A stretch of DNA of 64,000 bases from Ornithinibacillus bavariensis. Lineage in GTDB: Bacteria > Bacillota > Bacilli > Bacillales > Amphibacillaceae. The stretch covers positions 124,001 to 188,000 of the forward strand of contig NZ_JBNPWZ010000006.1 in assembly GCF_050433565.1 (NCBI RefSeq), given 5' to 3'. A program made the translations under genes and the position numbers. Below, piece by piece: positions 32,142-41,141 of this stretch. Position 1 is the stretch's first letter, and every line of letters starts with the position of its first letter. The notes below the pieces were generated by a model, which was not told the origin of the DNA, made no database searches, and worked only from the letters and a program-made list of their open reading frames with translations.

Positions 32142-32170
32142 AAAAAAGGTGACCATTCCATGATCACCTT
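32142..32170 (-). terminator. Terminator between the YkgJ-like and methyltransferase genes
   Basis: AAGGTGA/TCACCTT stem on the minus strand followed by TTTTTTA. It probably ends the transcript of the YkgJ-like gene. Confidence 0.7.
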
Positions 32171-32352
32171 GGTTAATACCCTCAAATAGCTAATTTAAAA
32201 GCTCGATTATTCCATAAATGAAGTAGCATAAGAGTTTTAAGTGGTTTTATTATAACACTAGCCAGGTAAAACCCATCTTCCCATATAGAAGGATTTCCCC
32301 TAATTGAATATGTTTCTATTTTTTTGAGCGATTCCTCCTACCTTGAGGTTCA

Positions 32353-32700
32353 TTATGTGAAATCTCTCCAAGTAAAATCAACACTCAGAATCCCTACTGG
32401 CTTTTCATCGGCTATATAGTTATCTTTAATAGCTAATTTCGGTTCACGAAAACAAACAAGATTTTGATGGTGTCCAAATGCCCTGCAAATTGATGGACGT
32501 ACGGAATGAATACCACATCGATCATTTACTTCATCATAAAAAATACAGGTACCAAAAAAACGTTGTTGCTTTTCTAATTCTAATCGTTTTTTTAGAGGCA
32601 TCGCCTTTACCTTCTTTTTTATTCTCTTTAGCTCAGCCTCTGTAATAGGAACTGGCCCACAACACATCCCTTTGCAGCCTTTACAAGGTAAAGTTTCCAT
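32353..32700 (-). CDS. YkgJ-family cysteine cluster protein
   Basis: A 115-residue protein with the CxGCKGMCC-G N-terminal cluster and later Cys in GTCIFYD, DRCGIH and SICRAFG, the pattern of the YkgJ/UPF0153 family. That family probably binds an iron-sulfur cluster or zinc. Function not established. A good ribosome site (aggagatg) precedes the ATG. It stands alone. Confidence 0.85.
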   Translation of the reverse strand: METLPCKGCKGMCCGPVPITEAELKRIKKKVKAMPLKKRLELEKQQRFFGTCIFYDEVNDRCGIHSVRPSICRAFGHHQNLVCFREPKLAIKDNYIADEKPVGILSVDFTWRDFT

Positions 32701-33321
32701 TGAATCATCTCCTAGAATTATTAATAAGACAGAATCTGGTATATGAATCTTCTAGTTGAATGAATAAACATAGTATTTCATACATAATGAACGGCATTGC
32801 TCACTTATCGAGGTATTTCTATTCTCAACAAAACGCAGTCCTATCCCCTACCTAATCCATCTGATAGTTTATATGACATTTCTTCTTCACTTAACGAGCA
32901 ATATTATTTTTTAGTCCCTCCTTTATAATCTTAAAGCAACTCAAAAAGGTCTTAGACACATTTGAAGTAGCTTTCATCAAATGGTCAAAGACCTTACATT
33001 AGCTGTTTAGAAATATAGACTCGTTACTTAACAATAGAAGATACCACATTTAAATTATGAGAATAGTATATCTATTAATTAGTATAACAAAATTGTCCGC
33101 TTCCCACAAATAATAAGTAATTAGAGTAGTAGGTAGAATCTATTTCCGCAATCGCGCAATAAATGGATTACCCTAATACTAATGCTGCATCCCTAATTAA
33201 ACCTACTTACAGAGTAAGTAGCTATCCTATTCTATAAGTGAATCCCTGCAATAGAAACAGTGTTTATAACGGAACCGTACGTTAGAATGTCAATCACTTT
33301 CATTACATATTTTATTTATTA
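32701..33321. other. Long intergenic stretch without a recognised gene
   Basis: Very AT-rich with stops in all frames. It contains one hairpin (32943-32995, listed separately). A short GC-richer segment near 33150-33200 (CAATCGCGCAATAAATGG...) stands out, but I cannot assign it. Confidence 0.4.
32943..32995 (-). terminator. Isolated terminator-like hairpin
   Basis: AAGGTCTT...AAGACCTT with inner CATTTGA/TCAAATG pairing, followed on the minus strand by TTTTGAG. It lies 330 bases after the nearest upstream gene, so it may mark the end of a vanished gene. Confidence 0.55.
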
Positions 33322-33714
33322 TTATTCTAAGGAGTCTTTTATTAATTTAAATCGCTCATTGATCATTTCATGAGGATTAATGTTTTTAAATGCAGCAGCC
33401 TTAACTGAAAAACTAGCAAAATTTAACCCTGCACCAAATATTTGTAATGCACCATCAGCCAGGTTTCCTTTTTTCAAGTCCTCAATACCATCTTTAATAA
33501 AGTTATTACTTTCGTCTAGATGGCAATCTGCTATATATTTTTCTCCTTCGTGAAATAATTTTAGATTTTCTAATATTTGGTTAGCTGTATTTTCCGATAT
33601 CCCTGCATCTATATCCATCAGCATATCGTTAATAGGTTTTACTAGCTTTCCATATAAACTGTCATATTCTTGACAGTACATTGCAATTTTTTCTCTTAAC
33701 TCTTTTGAATTCAT
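33322..33714 (-). CDS. Hypothetical helical protein
   Basis: A 130-residue protein, almost entirely predicted helix, acidic, with no signal peptide or strong TM segment. It has KYIADCHLDESNNFIKDGIE in the centre and a mildly hydrophobic ALQIFGAGLNFASFSVKAAAF stretch near 90-110. I do not recognise the family. It has a reasonable ribosome site (agaaggggct) and stands alone between AT-rich gaps. Confidence 0.6.
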   Translation of the reverse strand: MNSKELREKIAMYCQEYDSLYGKLVKPINDMLMDIDAGISENTANQILENLKLFHEGEKYIADCHLDESNNFIKDGIEDLKKGNLADGALQIFGAGLNFASFSVKAAAFKNINPHEMINERFKLIKDSLE

Positions 33715-33934
33715 TGCACTTAGCCCCTTCTATAAATTTATTTCCTAGAATAGCTTGCTCTCATTTTAAAAATTTTATTACTACTATCATGAGAAGAAGC
33801 TAAGTTGAATTATAAACGTATTATTTCTTACCGTCGACTAATAAACCTCCAGACCTTCCTAAGCATACATAGCTCTCAATAGAAACTTTTACCATACTTC
33901 AAGTGACTTAGATTCAGTTCGTACAAAGAACCAC

Positions 33935-34540
33935 TTAGAACGCTTTCCGTTGATAAATGAAAGTGGTAACTCCCCATGAAACAGCATAGAATGTTATGAT
34001 AATAACTGCCGCTCCTATATATAATGCTGGGACGGATAAATTAACAAGAAAATCAGTTATTGCTGTTAAATGTTCAGCTAAAAATAGCACAATAGATGGT
34101 CCAATACCTGCTAAAAGGATAAAGCTAATGAGTACAACCGTTGAAATATAGCCTGGTTTAAATATATAAAACAATGGAAAGGTAAATGCAGCAAATACTA
34201 AGAATAAGCCTCCGCCAATCGCAATATCAGTCATCGTAAACGGTTTATTGAAAACAAAAAATGTTAGACTTGTCACCCCAATGGCTAAAACCATATAAAT
34301 AATAGCACCAAGATAGCGCGATGCGATAATTTCCGTACGTGTATAAGGTAAGGAATTTAATAATATGTTTGTCTCTACTTTTTCATCGTAAGCATAGGTG
34401 TTAAAGGGAATAAAAATGCTAGCAATGAGAAATGTCAAGGCTGGATGTGCATCCATAATGATAAAGAATAGGATAAAAGGAATAAAGATTAATAGTTGCC
34501 TTTTCTGTAAGATGACATCACGTCTGATCAAATTAAACAT
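33935..34540 (-). CDS. ABC-2 type transporter permease
   Basis: A 201-residue membrane protein with six hydrophobic segments and the NLIRRDVILQKRQLLIF start typical of small ABC-2/YtrC-like permeases. It overlaps the ATPase gene by 8 bases. With the GntR regulator and ATPase it forms a YtrA-type cassette; related systems answer cell-wall antibiotics or handle peptides. Its own substrate is unknown. Confidence 0.85.
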   Translation of the reverse strand: MFNLIRRDVILQKRQLLIFIPFILFFIIMDAHPALTFLIASIFIPFNTYAYDEKVETNILLNSLPYTRTEIIASRYLGAIIYMVLAIGVTSLTFFVFNKPFTMTDIAIGGGLFLVFAAFTFPLFYIFKPGYISTVVLISFILLAGIGPSIVLFLAEHLTAITDFLVNLSVPALYIGAAVIIITFYAVSWGVTTFIYQRKAF

Positions 34541-35399
34541 GCTGTATCCCCCCTTTGAAGTGATACATGATATCTTCTAGTGATGCTTGTTCAATGACAA
34601 CCGAATCCCCAAAAATATTTTTCACTTCTTTTATATTATCCGTTAATGCTTCAAATCCTGTTGGTGCACGATGAACATGAACAAAAGCGGTTTCCGTGTC
34701 TCTATCCAGAAGCTCCACTCCCCCTTTAACGAGTGCATAGTCTTCAGCTATATCGTGAATGGACTTATTAAATACTAATTCCCCTCTCTGTATAAAAGCG
34801 ATATAATCTGCAATACGATCTAAATCAGTTGCAATATGCGTAGAGAAGAAAATGGTACGATTATCATCAACCATTAATTCCTGTAAAAGATCCAACAACT
34901 CTCTTCTAAATATAGGGTCCAAGCCTGCTGTTGGCTCATCCATAATAATGAGCTCTGCATGATGTGAAAGGGCTATTGCCAATGATGCCTTCATTTGCAT
35001 CCCTTTTGAGAAAGTCCTCATCGCTTTATTAAGCGGTAATTCAAATTGCTCCATATATCGATAAAATAATGTATCATCCCAGTGCTTGTAAGCTGGTGCA
35101 ACAATGCGCTTTATATCTTTTAAGTTCATCCCTTCAAAGAAGACATTGCCATCATATACAAATCCGATACGCTCCTTAATCTCCTTTTCATGTTCCCTGT
35201 AATCCAACCCGAAAAGCTTAACCTCCCCAGCATCTGGCTTTAATAGATTCATTATCATTTTTATCGTTGTTGACTTACCAGATCCATTTGCCCCAATGAA
35301 CCCTGTTACAAAGCCTTGCTTTACTTGTAAATCAATATTATTAACGGAAAAACCTTTGAATTCCTTCGTGACATTTTTTAATTCAACCACCTTTTCCAT
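34533..35399 (-). CDS. ABC transporter ATP-binding protein
   Basis: A 288-residue ATPase. It has Walker A GANGSGKSTT, a signature of the weak form FSKGMQMKASLA, Walker B LIIMDEPTAGLD, the H-loop ahead of IATDLD, and about 70 extra C-terminal residues. ATG 35399 is preferred since AGGAGTGAG precedes it; the GTG 35408 overlaps the gntR stop. It pairs with the permease at 33935 and is preceded by its probable regulator. Confidence 0.93.
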   Translation of the reverse strand: MEKVVELKNVTKEFKGFSVNNIDLQVKQGFVTGFIGANGSGKSTTIKMIMNLLKPDAGEVKLFGLDYREHEKEIKERIGFVYDGNVFFEGMNLKDIKRIVAPAYKHWDDTLFYRYMEQFELPLNKAMRTFSKGMQMKASLAIALSHHAELIIMDEPTAGLDPIFRRELLDLLQELMVDDNRTIFFSTHIATDLDRIADYIAFIQRGELVFNKSIHDIAEDYALVKGGVELLDRDTETAFVHVHRAPTGFEALTDNIKEVKNIFGDSVVIEQASLEDIMYHFKGGIQHV

Positions 35400-35404
35400 T
35401 CTTC

Positions 35405-35776
35405 TCACTCCTCATATAGAATCTTCAGTAATTGCTGTAGCTCCTCAAGTGACAGACCAATTTCTCGGCTATTCGTTATGACTGCGCTCAACTGCTCCTC
35501 AATAACCCTCAGCTTCTTCTCGCGAATAACCTCTAGATTTTGCTCTGCGACGAAGGACCCTTTTCCGACAATGGAATAGATAAAGCCCGCCTTCTCCAAT
35601 TCCTCATAGGCACGCTTCGTTGTGATTACACTAATTTGTAAATCCTTTGCAAGTTTACGCATAGAAGGTATTGCAGTTCCTTCTTGTAGTTCTCCTGCTA
35701 AAATTAACGATCGTATTTGATTTACAATTTGTTCATAAATCGGCTCCTTTGAACTGTTGGAAATAATTATTTGCAT
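35405..35776 (-). CDS. GntR-family regulator (YtrA subfamily)
   Basis: A 123-residue repressor. The winged HTH (EPIYEQIVNQIRSLILAGEL, then MRKLAKDLQISVITTKRAYEELEKAG) is followed by only a short helical dimerisation tail (75-123), the YtrA arrangement. YtrA proteins repress adjacent ABC operons. It sits between a YfzA-like gene (15-base gap) and the ATPase (5-base gap), all on one strand, so autoregulation of the cassette is likely. Confidence 0.9.
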   Translation of the reverse strand: MQIIISNSSKEPIYEQIVNQIRSLILAGELQEGTAIPSMRKLAKDLQISVITTKRAYEELEKAGFIYSIVGKGSFVAEQNLEVIREKKLRVIEEQLSAVITNSREIGLSLEELQQLLKILYEE

Positions 35777-35791
35777 GTGAATCCCTCTCTC

Positions 35792-36097
35792 TTATTCTTT
35801 TCGAAGCAAACTTGCAATAATGTCGTGTACGGCTTGAATCAGTATAGCAATCACATGAATTGTCATGAACATATTAAAAAAAGGAAAGGAATAAGGAGAT
35901 ATCCATTCCGTAAATAGCTTCGAATCCAAAATCCCTCTTGCTATTTTGGCAAATAAATTATCACTATCGTTTATGTTTGGCTCCAGGGAAGTGCCATCAA
36001 CCACGAAAAAGATTAATTGCATAATTAAAAATATAGCAATGATGCTCATCCAGCGTTTTGTTAGATTTTTATTATTTGTTACTACTTTTTCTACCAT
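35792..36097 (-). CDS. YfzA-like small membrane protein
   Basis: A 101-residue protein with two or three TM segments (about 17-35 and 70-95) and the extracytoplasmic DGTSLEPNINDSDNLFAKIARG loop that I associate with the YfzA family. Function unknown. It is the first gene of the gntR-ABC run and so may share its regulation; its ribosome site (aaggtgg) is good. Confidence 0.7.
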   Translation of the reverse strand: MVEKVVTNNKNLTKRWMSIIAIFLIMQLIFFVVDGTSLEPNINDSDNLFAKIARGILDSKLFTEWISPYSFPFFNMFMTIHVIAILIQAVHDIIASLLRKE

Positions 36098-36231
36098 TTA
36101 AACACTTCCACCTTTCATGCTTCACATTTTGAGTAATTACTATCTTTGAACCCTTTATAGTGTATATGAGTAGTAGTTGTTATACGTTTATTTTTTTGTC
36201 ATTACCCATTTACAAAATTACCCCTACATAT

Positions 36232-36261
36232 TGTATATATACTATATAAACATTATATACA
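36232..36261. promoter_or_regulatory. Candidate GntR operator
   Basis: TGTATATA-N14-TATATACA inverted repeat, about 135 bases upstream of the YfzA-like start. YtrA-type repressors use AT-rich dyads of similar span, so this is a candidate only. Confidence 0.35.
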
Positions 36262-36371
36262 CACATAGAACCTCCTGCAACAATTTTGTTAAAAGAGAAG
36301 GGAAAAACATAAAATCGAAAAAGACAATAAAAAAACAGTAATGACAAGGGATTAGTAGAATATGGAACAAC

Positions 36372-36404
36372 GAAAAAAGACTGAGTCCCTACTAGATCCA
36401 GTCT
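36372..36404 (-). terminator. Terminator of the small membrane protein gene
   Basis: AGACTGGATC/GGACTCAGTCT stem with one bulge on the minus strand, followed by TTTTTTC. Confidence 0.8.
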
Positions 36405-36460
36405 GAATTTGTGTTGATTTTTAATTAGCCCGAAAGCGGTTGGACAACGATTGCATCGCA

Positions 36461-36820
36461 TTATAGTTGAATAACTATATTAAAAATTACTGCAAAAATT
36501 AATGCACAAACGATTATCCATATTATTTCTATACGAACAATAGAAATCCATACACTACGATTCTTTATTTTAGCGATATTTCTAGCAACCTTTAGATTAA
36601 TTGGTACGAAAAATAATGAAAACAGGAATCCCACTGATAGGGAAATACAAAAGTGAATGATTGCAATATTAGAAGTTAACTCTGATACGAAGCTACCAAT
36701 AATAAAAACTGGAATACCAGCCCATAGAAAGAAAGTAAAAACTAATAATACAGATACCATTATGACTAACATAAATTCCTTTTTAAGGACATCTTTAAAG
36801 TTCTGAAAATATATACTCAT
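36461..36820 (-). CDS. Hypothetical three-TM membrane protein
   Basis: A 119-residue protein with TM helices at about 17-40, 50-72 and 92-115 and a basic loop (NLKVARNIAKIKNRS) between the second and third. I do not recognise the family. AGGAGGAT precedes the ATG, and the gene ends at a clear terminator. It lies downstream of the GNAT gene (54 bases) and could be co-transcribed with it. Confidence 0.6.
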   Translation of the reverse strand: MSIYFQNFKDVLKKEFMLVIMVSVLLVFTFFLWAGIPVFIIGSFVSELTSNIAIIHFCISLSVGFLFSLFFVPINLKVARNIAKIKNRSVWISIVRIEIIWIIVCALIFAVIFNIVIQL

Positions 36821-36874
36821 GATATCCTCCCTAGTTCTTTATCTTTGCAACATGCCTACCAATAGTTAAAGAGG

Positions 36875-37390
36875 CTAAGAACTCCATTCCTCATCTAAGA
36901 TTGCGTAATAATACTCATCCCACCACTCGTTTCCTTGGGGTATACATTTCTTGAAAAACCCTTCTCTTCTCATGCCAATCTTCTCCATTACTCGATAGGA
37001 TGGCGTATTTTCAGGCTGACAGGTAGCTATTATTCTATGTAATCCCATTGTCTCAAAACCATATTTTAATATAGCGTGTGCTGCTTCAGAAGCATACCCT
37101 TTATTATAATATTTAGGATTGAACACCCAACCTATCTCATATGTATGATCACCAAAATACTTATGGAACACAATGTGACCAATCAAATTTTGGTCTTCCT
37201 TTAACAACACAGGGAAATACTTAGCATTTTCACCACTGTTGTCCATTACAAATTTTTTTGCATCTTCAACAGAAAAAACATCCTCTGGTAAATACTTCAT
37301 AACATTGCTATCCGATGTATACTCATAGACACTTTGCCAATCGTCCTGTGTAAAATTACGTATAACTAGTCTTTCTGATATAATGTTCAT
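36875..37390 (-). CDS. GNAT acetyltransferase (RimJ/RimL-like)
   Basis: A 171-residue protein with the RimJ/L pattern: SERLVIRNFTQDDW start, YEIGWVFNPKYYNKGYASEA acetyl-CoA region, HRIIATCQPENTPSYRVMEKIGMRREG and the WWDEYYYAILDEEW close. It is probably a protein or small-molecule N-acetyltransferase; substrate unknown. Its ATG immediately follows the DUF2087 stop. Confidence 0.92.
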   Translation of the reverse strand: MNIISERLVIRNFTQDDWQSVYEYTSDSNVMKYLPEDVFSVEDAKKFVMDNSGENAKYFPVLLKEDQNLIGHIVFHKYFGDHTYEIGWVFNPKYYNKGYASEAAHAILKYGFETMGLHRIIATCQPENTPSYRVMEKIGMRREGFFKKCIPQGNEWWDEYYYAILDEEWSS

Positions 37391-37767
37391 TTAATTTACC
37401 TCCATATGGTTCCATTCAAATCTTTTTCTATCTTTCTTTACCCCGCTGTTGTTCATTCCGATAATCCTACCCCAATCTTTTATCCAGTATTCGGTACAAT
37501 CCTTAGAACGTTCCATAAAGTTATATTCAATTAGGTATCTTTTGATTGTAGCAAAATCACTGTATATTGTCTTTAATATTCCGTTAACTTCCTTTTCGGG
37601 GTAAATCCTATTCTGTTCAAACCGTTTTATTATATGTTGTAAAACAATCAATTTTCTTTTTTCTTCCCTTGAAAAAGTCTCTAAGTTACCATAAATACCT
37701 TGCTTAAGATAAGCAGATAAGACCTTTTCTTCTCTTCTTCAGTCGTCGCATTCCGTTGATCCACCAT
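37391..37767 (-). pseudogene. DUF2087 protein gene with a 5' frameshift
   Basis: ATG 37767, with AAAGGGGAT ahead, begins MVDQRNATTEEE. A one-frame shift in the purine-rich GAAGAAGAGAAGAAAAGG then joins EKVLSAYLKQGIYGNLETFS and REEKRKLIVLQHIIKRFEQN, continuing through RIYPEKEVNGIL to the stop at 37391. That is the standard DUF2087 arrangement (often paired with HTH or GNAT genes), so the ancestral gene had about 125 codons. Read as it stands, the first frame stops near 37685, and the remaining 86 codons could only start from an internal TTG. Probably inactive, unless slippage or a sequencing error is involved. Confidence 0.75.
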
Positions 37768-37829
37768 TTTATCCCCTTTAAGAGAACTAACAAATTTTAT
37801 TCACTCTCTTTTTTAGACTAACCTCTCAT

Positions 37830-38690
37830 TTACTCACTTAATACATTTAAAAACTTTAATAAAGCCGAAGGTACATACTTATCCTTTCTATAGATGAATA
37901 CCGTTTTTACTTTTCTATATTCTTCTGGAAGTAAATGCTTTCTAAGCGTTCCTTCTTGTAATTGTTTTTCTACAACGCTTTGTGGGACCATACTAATTCC
38001 TAGACCAGCAGATACACATCCAATGATTGCATCTAGGGTTCCAAATTCCATTATTTTTTTAGGAATCACCCGTTCTTGGTGAAACCATTGTTCGAGCCTC
38101 TCCCGATAAGAGCACCCTGTACGGAATACAAGTAATGTCTTCGTTTGAATGTCCTTGATTGAGGATATAGGAGGATGAATTGCATCTGTTACAAGTACTA
38201 ACTCTTCTTCAAATACCTCCTTTTGAATGAGATCAGGATGTTCAATAGGCTCAGCTACAAATGCTCCATCAAGCTCATACTGGAGAACACCTAGGATATT
38301 TTCTTCCGTAGAACCTGTTTTTAGAGTGAGATCAACGTCTGGATAGTTTATAAGGTACTTTGAGAATATGGCTGGTAATCGAACTGCTGCAGTTGTTTCC
38401 ATCGAACCGATAATTAAAGGACCTTTTGGTGTTTGATCATCATTTATTACGTTTTTTGCTACTTCTATAAGATTTAATATTTTTTCCGTGTATGTTAATA
38501 GCAGGCTTCCTTTGGCGGTTAAAGCAGTCCCTCGATTATGTCTATAAAATAAGGTCGTTTGTAGTTCTGCTTCCAATTGCTGTATTTTCATCGTGATATT
38601 CGATTGTGCATATTGAAGTTCTCTTGCTGCTTGTGAAATACTCCCAAGCTTTGCAACCGTCTGGAAAACTCTTAATGTAGACAAATCCAT
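37830..38690 (-). CDS. LysR-family transcriptional regulator
   Basis: A 286-residue LTTR. The HTH (MDLSTLRVFQTVAKLGSISQ, then LQYAQSNITMKIQQLEAEL) is followed by a ligand domain with VFRTGCSYRERLEQW and the GLGISMVPQSVVE segment typical of the CysL/YofA-like branch. It is divergent from a nitronate monooxygenase gene (297-base intergenic region), its most likely target. The inducer could be a nitroalkane, but nothing in the sequence proves it. Confidence 0.92.
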   Translation of the reverse strand: MDLSTLRVFQTVAKLGSISQAARELQYAQSNITMKIQQLEAELQTTLFYRHNRGTALTAKGSLLLTYTEKILNLIEVAKNVINDDQTPKGPLIIGSMETTAAVRLPAIFSKYLINYPDVDLTLKTGSTEENILGVLQYELDGAFVAEPIEHPDLIQKEVFEEELVLVTDAIHPPISSIKDIQTKTLLVFRTGCSYRERLEQWFHQERVIPKKIMEFGTLDAIIGCVSAGLGISMVPQSVVEKQLQEGTLRKHLLPEEYRKVKTVFIYRKDKYVPSALLKFLNVLSE

Positions 38691-38987
38691 TAAAAATCCT
38701 CACCCCTTCCTGCCATCTAAATTACTGATGGCCAATATCAATATTATGTATTATTCAATATATCAGAAAAGAGATATCCTTTACATATAATCCTCTATTA
38801 CTGGATGTTTCTATTTAAGGAAGTAAGCTATTCTATTAAATAGGGAAAAACTGATTTAATTTATGTTAAGAGGATTAAAAGATTTGCCTATCCCCCGCTC
38901 TTCTACTTATGCAAAAAGATTTTTCCTTTAAGAATACAATTGCTGGTTATACGGTATCAAGTAATGAAGCTACGAGGAGTGTTAATT

Positions 38988-40073
38988 ATGTTTACTAATG
39001 AAATGACAAGACGAATGAATATCGAGTATCCAATTATTCAAGCCCCTATGGCTGGCGGAATAACCACTTCTAAATTAGTGGCTGAGACTTCAAATGCCGG
39101 AGGTCTAGGAATGATAGGAGCAGGGTATATGACGCCTGCGCAAATACGAGAACAAATTAGGGAAATAAAACAGTTAACTTCAAATCCGTTTGGTATTAAT
39201 TTATTTGTTCCTAAAAAATTTAAGGTTATAGAGAACAATATTAAATCAGCTAATCAGTTCTTAAATCCCATTCGTCAGCAATTAAATTTACACCAAAGAG
39301 ATAACTTTGAAATTCCTAATTTTAATCATGCTTTTGCAACATTTATGGAGCAAATTAAGGTTGTGAGGCAAGAAAAGGTTCCTATATGTTCTTTTACATT
39401 TGGCATTCCATCTGAAGAAGTGATCACTGAATTAAAACAATCTAACATTATTCTGGTGGGAACAGCAACAACAGTTACAGAAGCAGTCGAAATTGAAAAA
39501 GCACAAATGGATATTGTTGTGGTACAAGGCAGTGAGGCTGGTGGGCATCGGGGAAACTTTATGAATGATTCTCAAGAAGGTTTAGTTGGTTTAATGTCCT
39601 TAATTCCACAGGTAGTAGATAGTGTAAGCATTCCTGTCGTAGCTGCCGGGGGAGTTATGGATGGAAGAGGACTAATGGCTTCGATTTGTTTAGGTGCTAA
39701 AGGCGTACAAATGGGGACGGCTTTCTTGACTTGTAAGGAAAGTGGAGCAAATAAGATTCATAAAACAGCAATTCTTCATGCTAAAGAAGATCAGACCGTT
39801 TTAACCCGTTCATTTTCAGGTAAATGGGCAAGAGGAATTAAAAATAAATTTATTACAGAAATGCAGGAACATGAAACACTTTTACCGGATTTCCCTATTC
39901 AAAATACACTAACACAAGCTATTAGAAGAGCTTCTGCTGCACAAAACAATCAAGATTTTATGTCACTTTGGTCTGGTCAGAGCCCAAGATTAGCCAAAAA
40001 TCAAACCGTTCAATTATTAATGAACAGTATTATTGCTGAGGCAAAAAAATTAGGTTCCGTGGATACGAGGTAA
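38988..40073 (+). CDS. Nitronate monooxygenase (2-nitropropane dioxygenase family)
   Basis: A 361-residue FMN-dependent TIM barrel. YPIIQAPMAGGITTSKL at the start, the HRGNF segment (QGSEAGGHRGNF) with the catalytic His, the PVVAAGGVMDGRG phosphate loop and GAKGVQMGTAFLTCKES are all characteristic. It oxidises alkyl nitronates such as propionate-3-nitronate, a detoxification role in the cytoplasm. I start it at ATG 38988 (GAGGAGTG ahead), not at the upstream TTG, which would add 16 residues with no family match. It is divergent from LysR and ends at a strong terminator. Confidence 0.93.
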   Translation: MFTNEMTRRMNIEYPIIQAPMAGGITTSKLVAETSNAGGLGMIGAGYMTPAQIREQIREIKQLTSNPFGINLFVPKKFKVIENNIKSANQFLNPIRQQLNLHQRDNFEIPNFNHAFATFMEQIKVVRQEKVPICSFTFGIPSEEVITELKQSNIILVGTATTVTEAVEIEKAQMDIVVVQGSEAGGHRGNFMNDSQEGLVGLMSLIPQVVDSVSIPVVAAGGVMDGRGLMASICLGAKGVQMGTAFLTCKESGANKIHKTAILHAKEDQTVLTRSFSGKWARGIKNKFITEMQEHETLLPDFPIQNTLTQAIRRASAAQNNQDFMSLWSGQSPRLAKNQTVQLLMNSIIAEAKKLGSVDTR

Positions 40074-40085
40074 TTTACAATGTAG

Positions 40086-40118
40086 AAAAAGACCTAGCAC
40101 AAAAAGCTAGGTCTTTTT
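40086..40118 (+). terminator. Terminator of the nitronate monooxygenase gene
   Basis: AAAAAGACCTAGC and its exact complement around a 7-base loop, ending in TTTTT. Confidence 0.93.
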
Positions 40119-40215
40119 CTATATTGCGGAATCCCGCCAGTAAGCATTCACTTAAAAAGTATGATCACCATTAAATAAGGCAAACTGAACTCCACTCAAA
40201 CTGGATTTTTAGCAG

Positions 40216-40377
40216 TTAGCATGGTTTTTTTATTTCTTTCGCTTTAATCCAAATAGCTTCAACGTAAACTCCGATTATTACCGTCAGCAACACAGCGTTT
40301 GCATAAAAAACGCCATCTTTAACAGAATAAAAAAGTGAAGGGAATGATAAAGGTGTTACAAGCGACAATAAAGATCT
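40216..40377 (-). pseudogene. C-terminal remnant of a small membrane protein gene
   Basis: The minus strand reads LFYSVKDGVFYANAVLLTVI then IGVYVEAIWIKAKEIKKPC and TAA (40216-40218). One clean TM helix and a basic tail look coding. The frame is open only to a TAG near 40378, where it runs into the 5' end of the opposite-strand gene at 40344. No start with a ribosome site is seen, so it is probably a truncated tail. Confidence 0.4.
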
Positions 40378-40820
40378 CTATATTCTTAGCTTCTTGGTTA
40401 TCTGTTTTCTTTCTACCGAACAAAAAGAAATTATTCATCAAATATTTACCCGTTTCCTTGTTTTCAACCATGCTCCTAATACTTGAGATATTTTACTTTA
40501 CAGTAAATAAATTATGGTATGTAAAAGGTCCTAAAAAAAATCTATTTCAAACCGCTGTGCTACTTGTTTTTGGCCCTTATCTTATATCAAATATATGGTT
40601 TTTTCATTTATCTAAAGGAAAATTCCTTCCATATTCTATAATCAATCTCGTAGCAGACCTAATCTACGCCTTTCCGATAATTGCCCTATTAAAAAAGCTT
40701 GATGTGTTTAAAATAAAAGTTAAATCCAGTTATTTTTTCATGTTAATTTTTACTGATGCATTATTAAACTATTCCTTCCATAAATTTTTTAATAAAATAC
40801 AACCCCAAATAAAAAGGTAG
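40344..40820 (+). CDS. Hypothetical four-TM membrane protein
   Basis: A protein of 158-161 residues with four predicted TM helices separated by short basic loops (NKKKLF, KGPKKNLFQ, KGKFLPYS). The ATG at 40344 with GTGAAGGGA just before is more credible than the upstream GTG at 40335. I do not recognise the family with certainty; similar multi-TM hypothetical proteins are scattered in Bacillaceae. Its 5' end overlaps an antisense remnant. Confidence 0.6.
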   Translation: MIKVLQATIKISIFLASWLSVFFLPNKKKLFIKYLPVSLFSTMLLILEIFYFTVNKLWYVKGPKKNLFQTAVLLVFGPYLISNIWFFHLSKGKFLPYSIINLVADLIYAFPIIALLKKLDVFKIKVKSSYFFMLIFTDALLNYSFHKFFNKIQPQIKR

Positions 40821-40941
40821 TTGGTGTAAGAAAATGGTCAACAATCTCTCTTTAACTATCTCTACCGGTTCGTTGATAGAATGAACAGAATGACAACCTA
40901 TGTCACTTGTAAAAGACATTTTTAAAAAGCTTATTCCCTCT

Positions 40942-41040
40942 AAGAAGATGACTTCTGTATTCAACAAGTGTACTGCACCCCAAAAGTTAGAGCGATATTC
41001 AAAGTTAACTTTTGGGTGTCACACAAAGAGTCATCTTCTT
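40942..41040. mobile_element. Nested hairpin containing IS-like ends (possible solo IS remnant or MITE)
   Basis: Outer arms AAGAAGATGACT (40942-40953) and AGTCATCTTCTT (41029-41040) are exact complements. Inside lie TGTACTGCACCCCAAAAGTT (40969-40988) and TTAACTTTTGGGTGTCACA (41005-41023), facing each other. The first resembles the TGTACTGcACCCCAAAAGTTAGA ends of IS3/IS150-type elements. Only a dozen bases separate the inner arms, so no transposase is present. Confidence 0.5.
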
Positions 41041-41141
41041 TAAATTACATTTATTTTTGCAAATGTAATAGTGGTTATTTCATAATTTTTTTAATAATGA
41101 TACTATTAAAAGTGATAATTATACAAAAAGGAGAGATTTCT

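Noticed and set aside
33140..33220. GC-richer island as a possible small RNA or repeat
   Set aside because: Too short, with no hairpin or promoter that I can support and no second copy in the window.
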